Shown in pieces: positions 16,268 through 24,781 of a stretch of DNA of 41,839 nucleotides; within the stretch, counting starts at the first letter, position 1; each line of letters opens with the position of its first letter. A model generated the notes under the pieces. That model was not told the DNA's origin. It searched no databases and was given only the letters and a program-made list of their open reading frames with translations. Source of the stretch: an uncultured Collinsella sp. (lineage in GTDB: Bacteria; Actinomycetota; Coriobacteriia; Coriobacteriales; Coriobacteriaceae); NCBI GenBank assembly GCA_959606065.1, contig CAUHHV010000021.1, forward strand, positions 1 to 41,839, given 5' to 3'. The translations under genes and the position numbers were made by a program.

Positions 16268-19155
16268 TCGAGGACGCGGTTTCGTCAGGAACGCCGCAGT
16301 TTGTCATCGATTCCTATGCCACGCTTGCCGAGCGCGCCAAAACCCAAGCGTTTGGTCTCATCGAGGAAGATGTTATCGTCCTCGATACCGAGACCACGGG
16401 TCTTTCGGTGCAGGACAACGAGCTGATCGAGATCTCGGCGGCCCGTCTTTCGGGCCGCGAGGTCATCGACCGCTTCGATACCTTCGTGCATCCCAGGCAG
16501 CTGATTCCCGCCGAGATTACCGAGCTCACGAGCATTACAAATGCCGATGTTGCAGATGCCCCGTCGGCGGTTGAGGCCGTCGCCGCTCTCGCCGATTTTG
16601 TCGGTGGCTGCCCGGTGATCGCACACAACGCCACGTTCGACCGCTCGTTTATCGAGTCGGTCAAAGGCGGCGTCAACGTGAGCGATATTTGGATCGATTC
16701 GCTGGCGCTGTCGCGCATCGCGCTTCCGCGCCTGGCCTCGCACAAGCTGTCTTTTATGGCCGATCTGTTTGGCTGCGACTCGGTATCACACCGTGCCAAT
16801 GCCGACGTCGACGCCCTGTGTGGCGTATGGCGCGTGTTGCTCGTGGCGCTCACCGACTTGCCCCAGGGCCTCATGGCGCGCCTAGCCGACATGCATCCGG
16901 ACGTGCCTTGGTCCTATCGTCCTATCTTCTCATTCTTGGCAAGGCAGAACCCTGGTTCTATCTTCTCTCTCAGCGCCGCTCGTGCTGACGTTCTCAAGGC
17001 CGATCGCGCCGACGATCGGGTGGACGCCGATGAGCTGCCGGTTCTCAAGATGCCGAGTCGTGAGGAGATCGAGGCAGACTATGCGCCAGGTGGCCTGGTC
17101 AATCGCATGTATCCCACCTACGAGCCGCGTGATGAGCAGATCGCGATGGCACTCGAGGTCCGCGATGCGCTGGTCACGGGCACTCATCGAGTAATTGAGG
17201 CAGGCACAGGCGTCGGCAAATCGATGGCCTATCTGGTGCCTTTTGCCGAGGCAGCACGCCGTAACAACATCACGGTAGGTATTGCGACCAAATCGAACAA
17301 TCTTGCCGACCAGCTCATGTACCATGAGCTGCCAAAACTTGCCGAGCAACTGGACGGTGGTCTGTCATTTTGCGCTCTCAAGGGGTATGACCACTATCCG
17401 TGCCTGCGCAAGCTCGAGCGCATGAGCCGCGGCCAGGTCGAGATTACCACCAAGCGCGATCCGGCGGACACGCTCACGGCGGTCGCGGTCATTATGGCGT
17501 ACGTCTGCCAATCAGCCGATGGCGACCTCGACTCGCTCGGCATTCGGTGGCGCAGCGTCAACCGTCCCGACTTTACGACGGCCTCGCGCGAGTGTGCTCG
17601 TCGCCTCTGCCCGTTTTTCCCTGATAAATGTTTGGTCCACGGCGCTCGCCGTCGTGCGGCGCATGCCGATGTGGTGGTCACCAACCATTCCCTGCTGTTC
17701 CGCAACGTCGCGGCCGAGGGCAGGATTTTGCCTCCGATTCGTCATTGGGTAATCGACGAGGCCCATTCCATCGAGCGCGAGGCGCGCCGTCAGTGGGCGC
17801 GTGTGGTGTCGGCGGACGAATCGCGCGTTCTGTTTGAGCGTCTGGGTGGCTCGAGCACCGGCGCGCTAAGCCAGGTTTCCCGTGATTTGGCAACCTCCGA
17901 GGGCTCTACGCTCTATCTGGGCCTTACTGCCAAGGCGACGTCGACGGTTGCGCGCGCGAGCATGGCGATCGCCGGCGTGTTCGATGGCGTTCGCGAGCTC
18001 GGCCGCCGTGCGCGTGGGGGTTATGACAATGCCAATCTATGGATTGGCCCCGAGCTGCGCGAATCTGACGACTGGCATGATTTCTTACAGTCGGCCTACA
18101 CTGGCATCGACGCATTGGAACAAGCTGACAAGAGCGTCGACGCGCTGGTGCAAGCCGTCGCCGCCGACAAGCCAGAGGTTGTTGTCGACCTGGGTGATAT
18201 CTCGCGCCGCCTGCACGAGCTGGCCGAGAACCTAAAACTCATCATTGATGGTACCGATGAACACTACGTGTATTCGCTGCAGGTCAATCGCAGGCTGCGT
18301 GCCGGCGGAGAGTCAATGACCGCAGAGCGCATCGACATTGGCGAGGCCTTGGCAACCGAGTGGCTGCCCGAGGTTCACACGGCTATCTTTGCCTCGGCGA
18401 CCATGACGGTGTCCAAAAGCTTTGAGCACTTTAACCATGCGGTCGGCCTTGATCGCATCGGTGCTTCAACGTCGTCATCGCTGCACTTGGATTCGAGCTA
18501 CGACTTCGATTCGAACATGGCTGTAGTCGTTGCGGGCGATATCCCCGATCCGCGCGATCGTGAGAGCTATCTTACGGCGCTCGAGCGCGTACTGGTCGAC
18601 GCCCATCTTGCCATGGGCGGATCGGTGCTCACGTTGTTCACCAATCGGCGCGACATGGAGGACCTATACGCCCGCGTTGAGCCCAAGATGGCCCGTGCGG
18701 GTCTGGAGCTCAACTGCCAGCAGCGCAACTCATCTCCTCGTCGCCTGCGCGACCGGTTTATCAACGAACCGGCCTCGTCGCTTTTTGCGCTCAAGGCCTT
18801 CTGGGAGGGGTTTGATGCCAGCGGCGAGACGCTGCGCTGCGTCATCATTCCCAAGTTGCCGTTCTCGAGCCCCACGGACCCGCTCTCGTGCGAGCGCAAC
18901 CTGCGCGAAGACCGCGCATGGGCGCGCTATTCGCTGCCCGAGGCGGTGCTCGAGGTTAAGCAGGCCGCGGGGCGTTTGATTCGCTCGTCGACCGATAGCG
19001 GTGTGCTGATCTTGGCGGATCCTCGCCTGGTGACGAAGGGCTATGGCAAGAAGTTCTTAACGTCGCTGCCCACGAGCTCCTACCAGCGCATCGAATCGGC
19101 GCAGATCGGGCACTATCTGCAACTGTGGCGCGCACGCCACGAGCGGCGGCGCTAA
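16261..19155 (+). CDS. dinG: Exonuclease-helicase fusion of the DinG family with Fe-S cysteines
   Basis: A 964-residue fusion. Residues about 38-200 are a DEDDh 3'-5' exonuclease (VLDTETTGL with D42/E44, HNATFDRSFIE, HRANADVDAL). From about 280 on it is an XPD/DinG-type superfamily 2 helicase: Walker A AGTGVGKSMAYL, DEAH box VIDEAHSIE (about 500), SATMTVSKSFEHF, and AAGRLIRSSTDSG as the last motif. Cys381, Cys445, Cys450 and Cys457 have the spacing of an Fe-S cluster (C...CX4CX6C), which many exonuclease-fused DinG proteins lack. A role in unwinding damaged or structured DNA is inferred. It starts inside the end of ddl, and its stop overlaps that of the convergent WYL gene by four bases. Confidence 0.92.
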   Translation: MLIEDAVSSGTPQFVIDSYATLAERAKTQAFGLIEEDVIVLDTETTGLSVQDNELIEISAARLSGREVIDRFDTFVHPRQLIPAEITELTSITNADVADAPSAVEAVAALADFVGGCPVIAHNATFDRSFIESVKGGVNVSDIWIDSLALSRIALPRLASHKLSFMADLFGCDSVSHRANADVDALCGVWRVLLVALTDLPQGLMARLADMHPDVPWSYRPIFSFLARQNPGSIFSLSAARADVLKADRADDRVDADELPVLKMPSREEIEADYAPGGLVNRMYPTYEPRDEQIAMALEVRDALVTGTHRVIEAGTGVGKSMAYLVPFAEAARRNNITVGIATKSNNLADQLMYHELPKLAEQLDGGLSFCALKGYDHYPCLRKLERMSRGQVEITTKRDPADTLTAVAVIMAYVCQSADGDLDSLGIRWRSVNRPDFTTASRECARRLCPFFPDKCLVHGARRRAAHADVVVTNHSLLFRNVAAEGRILPPIRHWVIDEAHSIEREARRQWARVVSADESRVLFERLGGSSTGALSQVSRDLATSEGSTLYLGLTAKATSTVARASMAIAGVFDGVRELGRRARGGYDNANLWIGPELRESDDWHDFLQSAYTGIDALEQADKSVDALVQAVAADKPEVVVDLGDISRRLHELAENLKLIIDGTDEHYVYSLQVNRRLRAGGESMTAERIDIGEALATEWLPEVHTAIFASATMTVSKSFEHFNHAVGLDRIGASTSSSLHLDSSYDFDSNMAVVVAGDIPDPRDRESYLTALERVLVDAHLAMGGSVLTLFTNRRDMEDLYARVEPKMARAGLELNCQQRNSSPRRLRDRFINEPASSLFALKAFWEGFDASGETLRCVIIPKLPFSSPTDPLSCERNLREDRAWARYSLPEAVLEVKQAAGRLIRSSTDSGVLILADPRLVTKGYGKKFLTSLPTSSYQRIESAQIGHYLQLWRARHERRR

Positions 19156-20069
19156 AGCGGACAGACGAGAGTTTTTGCCATATCGCACAGACGCTTTGAC
19201 AGGGTGGGGCTATCCAAGATGCGGATGGCTCCGCCCGCTGCGATTATCTGGCTCAGTAGCCAACGCTCGGAGCCGTAATGCACGGTTACCGTTGCCATGT
19301 CTGCCCCGCTGCGCTCGATGAGGGTGATGCCGGCCCAGTCCAGATGCTCCGCCATATCGAATGGCATCAAGAGCTTTGCGCTACGCTGCGTCCGGGCAAG
19401 GGAATCGTGGAGGGATGCGACGTCCGGTGCGTGAGGCACGACGGAGTCTTCCGTCAAGGTGAGTCCCTCGATTTTATCCATGCGATAGGTGCGCTGCTCA
19501 TCGACTGCGATGTCCCAGGCAATCAGGTATGTTTGGTCGCCGTTTGCCGTAATGCGCAAGGGGTCGACCAGACGCTCGCGTGGCCGTGCATCGTCCATCG
19601 AGCGATACGAGATGAGGCAGCGAACGCCGTCCTGAATGGCGCAGCTCAGCTGCTGCCAGTGCGACCCGTGGTTGACGGTGTCAAAGACGCGCTGGTTATA
19701 GCCGAGCTCTTCGGGTAGAAGAGCGTGTCGAATCCGAGCTGCCGTCTGCGGCTCGATCCCCAACGATTCAAGTTCGTGGTTGAGCACAGCGCCCTCGGCG
19801 GCACTCAGGCGCAGCGGTAGTACACGCCCGGCGTCACCGGTGAGGACCACGCGCTCGCCGTGGCATTCGCAGATGATACGCGCACCCGATTCTCGGTCCG
19901 CGAGCGTCGAGACGATCTCGAGAATCTCGTCGAGCGACGCCCCCGTGATGTCAAAGCGACTGCAAATCTCGGTTCGTGTCATGCCGCTCTCGCCGGCGGC
20001 GTAGAGGGCCTCCATGATGTCGATGGCGCGCGAGAGCCTCTGCTCGCTGGTGAGTTTACGCACGGGCAT
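19152..20069 (-). CDS. WYL-domain regulator, second of a pair (PafC-like)
   Basis: About 305 residues from the ATG at 20069; a TTG at 20090 is an alternative start. The N-terminal part (about 10-60) is a helix-turn-helix of the DeoR/winged type (TRTEICSRFDITGASLDEILEIV). The middle contains the WYL fold (ISYRSMDD...RERLVDPLRI, TYLIAWDIAVDEQRTYRMDKI). Tandem WYL proteins in Actinomycetota include PafB/PafC, which activate DNA-damage genes; that role is only an analogy here. The start overlaps the upstream WYL gene by 14 bp. The end overlaps the dinG stop on the other strand. Confidence 0.85.
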   Translation of the reverse strand: MPVRKLTSEQRLSRAIDIMEALYAAGESGMTRTEICSRFDITGASLDEILEIVSTLADRESGARIICECHGERVVLTGDAGRVLPLRLSAAEGAVLNHELESLGIEPQTAARIRHALLPEELGYNQRVFDTVNHGSHWQQLSCAIQDGVRCLISYRSMDDARPRERLVDPLRITANGDQTYLIAWDIAVDEQRTYRMDKIEGLTLTEDSVVPHAPDVASLHDSLARTQRSAKLLMPFDMAEHLDWAGITLIERSGADMATVTVHYGSERWLLSQIIAAGGAIRILDSPTLSKRLCDMAKTLVCPL

Positions 20070-21078
20070 GCTCGTGCACCGTCCTTTCAATGAGGCGGTT
20101 CCACGCCTGCTTGAGCGATTTGGGGGCCATGGGCCTCATGCCGTCCATGGCGCGGGCCATGCAAAATGAGGCGGCGGCTTCAAGGTCGCGCACGTCAACG
20201 GTCCAGATCCATCCCGCATCGGTGTGTGCGAGCTCACCTCGCCCGCGCGTGAGGCCGTTGATCATATCGATCTGCGTCTGAGGGGCGAACGAGAACGTGG
20301 CTGCAACGGGCGGTCGGTCGGCGAAATCGAATTCAAAGAACAGATAGTCGTTGAGATTGAAGTCCGCAGGGATGGCGTAAGCCTTCGAAGGACGCCAAGC
20401 GCGAACGATACGGTCGCAGCGGAATGTCCTGATGTCGTCGGTGGCATTGTCGAGGCCGCAGAAGTACGCCACGCCCTCGCGCTCGAACATGCCGTAGACG
20501 CAGACGGTACGCTCTTTTTGCCCACCGCGTCCGTTCTGATATAAAAATCGCAGCGCACATCGCTCGGCAAAGGCGCTCCATACCGCATCGACGGTGGGAG
20601 AGCGGCGGATCGGTGCTTCGTCCACCGCAGATATGCCGGTGAGGTAGGCAATTTTGGAGCGAATGTCGGCAAGCGGCGCGGCAAAGGTGGAAGAGCCGGC
20701 CGCTATTGTCTGGTCGATAGCGTTGAGCAGGATATCGGCGTCGTCTGCGGTGATGAGGCCGCCTGCCGCAAACGTGTGCTCGCGGTCGATTGTCCACGAG
20801 CTTTCCTCGGTCTCCTGCGCACCGGCGGGGCGAACCTCCTTGATTAAGATGCCACGCTCGAGCAGTTTGTCACGATCGCGCCGAAACTTGCGCTTATCCG
20901 AGTCGATGTTGCCCGAGCCATATCCCAGGTCAGAATCCAAGACGATCTGCTCGGTCGTCAGCGGTTCGGGGGAGCTGTTGAGCACAAAGAAAAGATTGAG
21001 GATGCGCTGGGCCGTTTTATCGAAACTGGGCTCCGAATTCCCCTTTTTAATTGTCGCGGTCGCGTCGCTTGCCGTCAT
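20056..21078 (-). CDS. WYL-domain regulator, first of a pair (PafB-like)
   Basis: A 340-residue protein. The N-terminal helix-turn-helix lies at about 20-90 (TAQRILNLFFVL, then KRKFRRDRDKLLERGILI). The WYL-like core is at about 170-250 (ALRFLYQNG, VAYFCGLDNATDDIRTFRCDRIV), and a C-terminal extension follows. It overlaps the next WYL gene, so the two probably form a functional pair. Ligand and targets are unknown. Confidence 0.85.
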   Translation of the reverse strand: MTASDATATIKKGNSEPSFDKTAQRILNLFFVLNSSPEPLTTEQIVLDSDLGYGSGNIDSDKRKFRRDRDKLLERGILIKEVRPAGAQETEESSWTIDREHTFAAGGLITADDADILLNAIDQTIAAGSSTFAAPLADIRSKIAYLTGISAVDEAPIRRSPTVDAVWSAFAERCALRFLYQNGRGGQKERTVCVYGMFEREGVAYFCGLDNATDDIRTFRCDRIVRAWRPSKAYAIPADFNLNDYLFFEFDFADRPPVAATFSFAPQTQIDMINGLTRGRGELAHTDAGWIWTVDVRDLEAAASFCMARAMDGMRPMAPKSLKQAWNRLIERTVHEHARA

Positions 21079-21276
21079 AGAGTCCTCGCATGAGAAGGTG
21101 GTTTGCTGCCATGATTTTAGTCCGATATGGAGATTAGGCTATATCCTTGTCCGCTCGGGGCGTTAAGATGGCCCGTATTCGGTCGTTTGCGCTCGCTCGG
21201 GGTATACTTTCGACTATATACGGTTCTAATGTGCATGCATTGGGCCTATTTGTCGGATTATGGATGTGGAGCGCAC

Positions 21277-24200
21277 ATGGCGAACACCCAGAACTATATT
21301 AACCACCTGCTGCAGAACACCGGCATCACGCCGGCATGCAGCGAAGAAGAGCGCTTGGCTGCCGAGGATATCGCTCAGATCTTCCGCAACCACGGCTTTG
21401 ATCCCGAGGTTCAGGAGTTCAATGCCCCGGCGCCCAGCAGGTTGGCATTTGCCGTTACCGGTATTCTTGCGTTTGCCGGCGCCCTGCTGATGGGCATCGG
21501 CGGCGGTATCGGTTTGGTCGGCACCTTGCTGGCCATCATCGGCGCCGTTCTTTACGTGCTCGAGCGCACGGGCCACCCCGTGATTTCGCGCCTGGGCAAG
21601 ACGGGCGTGAGCCAAAATGTCATCGCCTACCACAAGGCCTCGGGCCCGCTCGCATCTCCGCGCAACCGCCCGGTGGTCGTTGTCACACACTACGACTCTC
21701 CCCGTGCTGAGCTGCTCGCCCGCGAGCCTTATGCTTCGTATCGTGCGCTCATCGCCAAGCTGTTGCCCGTTGCCACGGTTGCCCCCGCTGCCGTTGCCAT
21801 CCTGCGTATCCTGCCGCTCCCCGGCGCGCTCAAGGTTCTGCTGTGGATTGTCGCGATCCTCGCTTCCCTCGTTGCGCTCGCCAACGCGGCAAACATCATC
21901 TCTAACCGCCACATTCTTCCCTATACGTCCGGCGCGGTGTGCAACAAGTCTTCTGTCGCCGCTATGCTCGGCGTTATGGACAACGTTGCTCCCTTCCAGG
22001 GCGAAAACGAGTTTCCCGACGATGTTCCGTTCGATACCTATTTTGGGGAGCAGAAGCGTCGTGCCGAGGAGATGGCGCGCGCAGCAGCGGAGTATGCCGC
22101 GGCCCAACAGCAAAACGACTACGGCAACACCATCGAGTATGAAGAGCCTACCTACGCCGAGGACGAGTTCGGTCAGCCGATTGCTCCCGACGCTCAGACC
22201 GAGCCCGAACAGGGCGAGGCTTTCGACGAGCAGATCGAGGGCTTTGAGGGTGCGTCTGCCGACGAGACGCTGATTGGCGCCATCGTGCCCGAGGATCAGA
22301 ATCAGGCTGTCCAGGCCGAAGAGTTCAATGACGAGGTTTCCGCTGCCGAGCCGGCGGAGGAGCCTGTCGCGGCCGAGCCCGAGCCCAAGCTCTATCGCAA
22401 TGCCGCCGGCAACATCCGCTTTGGTTCGGATGCCATCCGTGCGCTCGGGATGCTTCCCGAGTCCTGCACGCTCGATTACGAGGAGGGCGAGGAGCCGACG
22501 TTTGAGCCCGAGCCTGCCCCCGTCGTGACGGCGCCTGCGCCCGCCGTCACCGTGGATGATGAGTCTGCCGCGGTTACCGCTGCCGTTGCCGAGCCCGAGG
22601 CGGTGTCCGCGATCGATCCCGCGGCAGGACTGGACATTTTGGCCCCCGCCGCGCCGGCGCAAGACGTTGCGGACGAGCCTGACGACGATTACGTTGAACA
22701 GCCGAGGCGCGTGTCTTACGAGAGCGATACTGATTTTTCGGCCGAGATTCCCGCGGCAACGCCCCATGCCGATATTGCATCCGCGTTCTCTTCGATTGGC
22801 GCCAGTGCTTCCAACTTCTTTAAGGGTGCGCTTGCAAAGGGCAAGAAATTTGTCGACGATTTCGAGGAGAAGCGCGCTGCCGCACGCGAGGCTGCCGAGC
22901 AGGAGGCTATCGCTCAGCAGCAGGCAGCCGAGGCGGCACGTGAGCGCGCGGCGCAAGAGCTCGAGCAGAACGAGGCTATGCAGTCCGTGCCCGTCGACGC
23001 TGCCGAAGCTACAACGTCCTTTGAGTCCCAGCAACCGGCGTCCACGGATGTTGTTGAGGCGACGACGTCTTTCGAGGCTCAGCAGCACGTCGATAGCACC
23101 ATGTCGTTTGATGCCGCGCAGTTCGATTCCACGATAACGTTTGAAAAGCAAGGCACCGCGATTGCCGAGCCCCTTCCTGTTTCCGATGAGCAGGGCGACG
23201 CGGCAGACGATGACGAGCCCATTGATGCTGCCGAAATTCAGGATGCTGCCGAGGACGAGTCCGTCGAGGTCAACTCTGACGAAGAGCAATACGCGGCAGC
23301 CGATCAAGGTGATTCGGCCGAGGTCGAGCAGGAGGAGGTGCCTGCGGTTTCCGAGACTCCCGAGACGGATGAGTCGAGGCCTTACTCCACGCAGATTTTC
23401 ACCATGCCGACCCCGAGTGGTTCCGGTGCCACGGTTGCCGATGTCGCTCCCACCCAGGACGAAACGGTCGATTCCCTTATGGCCCAGATTTCCTTCCAGG
23501 CATCACCGCGTCCGCAGATGAATGTTCCCGATCCGGCGTCGGCTCCGTCGCCTGCACCTTCCTCGTCTCCGCTGGCTTCGGTCCCCGATCCGTCGCTGCC
23601 GTCGATGAAGCAGGCAAACGTTGCGTCTCGCACGTCGCTGTTCGACCTTCCCGATCCCTCCGCACAGGTCAACGACCCCTTTGCTACCGCTCAGGGTCCC
23701 GAACCAACATCGGCACCCGTTGCGCCTCCTAGGCCCGTTGCGTCGGGCGCTCAGCCGATCGAGACCATTTCGGCTCCCGCCCCGGCGGCAGCCAAGTCTC
23801 GCAAGCGCGGCCTGGGCGGCCTGTTCGGTCGTAAAAAGAAAAACGAACAGGACAGCATGAGTGATTGGCTGGGCGTCGAAGACGATTACGATGCCAAGAA
23901 GTCCGGTCGCGGCATCGGTTCGTGGGATAATTTCGAGGACGATAACGATGGCTGGAAGGGCGGCGCTACGTCTTCCGACGGCGCTTCTTCCGAAGATATG
24001 CTCTCGGCTGTCGCCTCTATGGGCGACGATGAGCTGCTCGGTCACGATATCTGGTTTGTGGCAACGGGCGCCTCGGATTGTGATGGCGCCGGTATGAAGG
24101 CCTTCTTGGCTTCGCATCGCGATAAGCTCCGCGGCGTCTTCTTCATCAATCTTGAATCCGTCGGCGCCGGTAGGCTTTCGGTGGTGACGGTTGAGGGCGA

Positions 24201-24474
24201 ACAGCAGCTGCTCAAGGGCGATCGCCGCATCATGAACCTGGTCAGCAAGGTGTGCAAGTCGTTCCATGTCGATTGTGGCGCGCTCGAGATGCCCTATGCC
24301 AAGACCGATGCCTATGCCGCGCTCGAGGCGAGCCGCCGAGCCCTCACCATCGCCGGCGTGGACGGCACGCGCCTGGCTTGTGCTCGTACCGAGGACGACC
24401 TGCCCCACAATGTCAACCCGACGAACATTGCCACGGTATCCGAGGTCGTGACCGAGGTTATCCGCCGTTCGTAG
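21277..24474 (+). CDS. Large membrane protein: degenerate M28-peptidase fold with a huge disordered insert
   Basis: A 1065-residue protein. I take the ATG at 21277 (GTGGAG six bases upstream) over an ORF start at 21127. Residues 1-45 resemble the start of M28 aminopeptidases (EERLAAEDIAQIFRNHGFDPEVQEF). Two membrane segments follow, then VVVTHYDSPRAE (His138, Asp140), two more membrane segments, and GAVCNKSSVAAML at 219-231. Active M28 enzymes read G-A-x-D-N-x-S-G here, so the metal-bridging Asp is Cys222. Residues about 250-880 are low-complexity, rich in Ala, Glu, Asp and Pro. The last 150 residues resume the fold (IWFVATGASDCDGAGMKAF, FINLESVGAGRL, DLPHNVNPTNIA). A non-catalytic scaffold is inferred. 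Confidence 0.75.
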   Translation: MANTQNYINHLLQNTGITPACSEEERLAAEDIAQIFRNHGFDPEVQEFNAPAPSRLAFAVTGILAFAGALLMGIGGGIGLVGTLLAIIGAVLYVLERTGHPVISRLGKTGVSQNVIAYHKASGPLASPRNRPVVVVTHYDSPRAELLAREPYASYRALIAKLLPVATVAPAAVAILRILPLPGALKVLLWIVAILASLVALANAANIISNRHILPYTSGAVCNKSSVAAMLGVMDNVAPFQGENEFPDDVPFDTYFGEQKRRAEEMARAAAEYAAAQQQNDYGNTIEYEEPTYAEDEFGQPIAPDAQTEPEQGEAFDEQIEGFEGASADETLIGAIVPEDQNQAVQAEEFNDEVSAAEPAEEPVAAEPEPKLYRNAAGNIRFGSDAIRALGMLPESCTLDYEEGEEPTFEPEPAPVVTAPAPAVTVDDESAAVTAAVAEPEAVSAIDPAAGLDILAPAAPAQDVADEPDDDYVEQPRRVSYESDTDFSAEIPAATPHADIASAFSSIGASASNFFKGALAKGKKFVDDFEEKRAAAREAAEQEAIAQQQAAEAARERAAQELEQNEAMQSVPVDAAEATTSFESQQPASTDVVEATTSFEAQQHVDSTMSFDAAQFDSTITFEKQGTAIAEPLPVSDEQGDAADDDEPIDAAEIQDAAEDESVEVNSDEEQYAAADQGDSAEVEQEEVPAVSETPETDESRPYSTQIFTMPTPSGSGATVADVAPTQDETVDSLMAQISFQASPRPQMNVPDPASAPSPAPSSSPLASVPDPSLPSMKQANVASRTSLFDLPDPSAQVNDPFATAQGPEPTSAPVAPPRPVASGAQPIETISAPAPAAAKSRKRGLGGLFGRKKKNEQDSMSDWLGVEDDYDAKKSGRGIGSWDNFEDDNDGWKGGATSSDGASSEDMLSAVASMGDDELLGHDIWFVATGASDCDGAGMKAFLASHRDKLRGVFFINLESVGAGRLSVVTVEGEQQLLKGDRRIMNLVSKVCKSFHVDCGALEMPYAKTDAYAALEASRRALTIAGVDGTRLACARTEDDLPHNVNPTNIATVSEVVTEVIRRS

Positions 24475-24495
24475 ACGGAGCTCTAAGGAGTCAAC

Positions 24496-24714
24496 GTGTT
24501 TTCGTATATTAAGCGCCATTGGCCTGTCTACGTGATTTTGACCTTGATCGCCATTGCGTTAGGATTTGGGGCTGCCTACATCGTGGGTGCGAAGGGCTCG
24601 ACCCCCGCCTCCGCAATCAGCGAAGAGGTGGAGCAAGAACAGAGCACGGGTGCCGATGGGATTCCTGAGTCCGAGCAGGCAATCGTTGATGGTGGATCTT
24701 CGTCTGCAGAGTAG
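24496..24714 (+). CDS. Small single-pass membrane protein
   Basis: A 72-residue protein from a GTG with AAGGAG upstream. One membrane segment (VYVILTLIAIALGFGAAYIVGA, positive side MFSYIKRHW) is followed by an acidic, Ser-rich tail. It lies 21 bp behind the M28-like gene and precedes a strong terminator, so it is probably a partner of that protein. Family not recognised. Confidence 0.7.
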   Translation: MFSYIKRHWPVYVILTLIAIALGFGAAYIVGAKGSTPASAISEEVEQEQSTGADGIPESEQAIVDGGSSSAE

Positions 24715-24735
24715 ATACGGCGATTTAAATGATTG

Positions 24736-24776
24736 AAAGCGGGCGAGCCGGGGGACTGGCTCGCCCGCTTTTTTTA
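24736..24776 (+). terminator. Terminator after the M28-like operon
   Basis: 14-bp stem AAAGCGGGCGAGCC (24736-24749) with its complement at 24758-24771, followed by a T run. It separates this operon from the convergent adhesin gene. Confidence 0.92.
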
Positions 24777-24781
24777 TCGCG

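Noticed and set aside
21186..21208. Promoter with TATACT before the M28-like gene
   Set aside because: TATACT at 21203-21208 is a fair -10, but no -35 at acceptable spacing supports it; left unannotated.
21226..23307. 693-codon leftward ORF opposite the M28-like gene
   Set aside because: It is a long frame forced by GC-rich codon bias; the forward gene has start signals, membrane segments and fold similarity.
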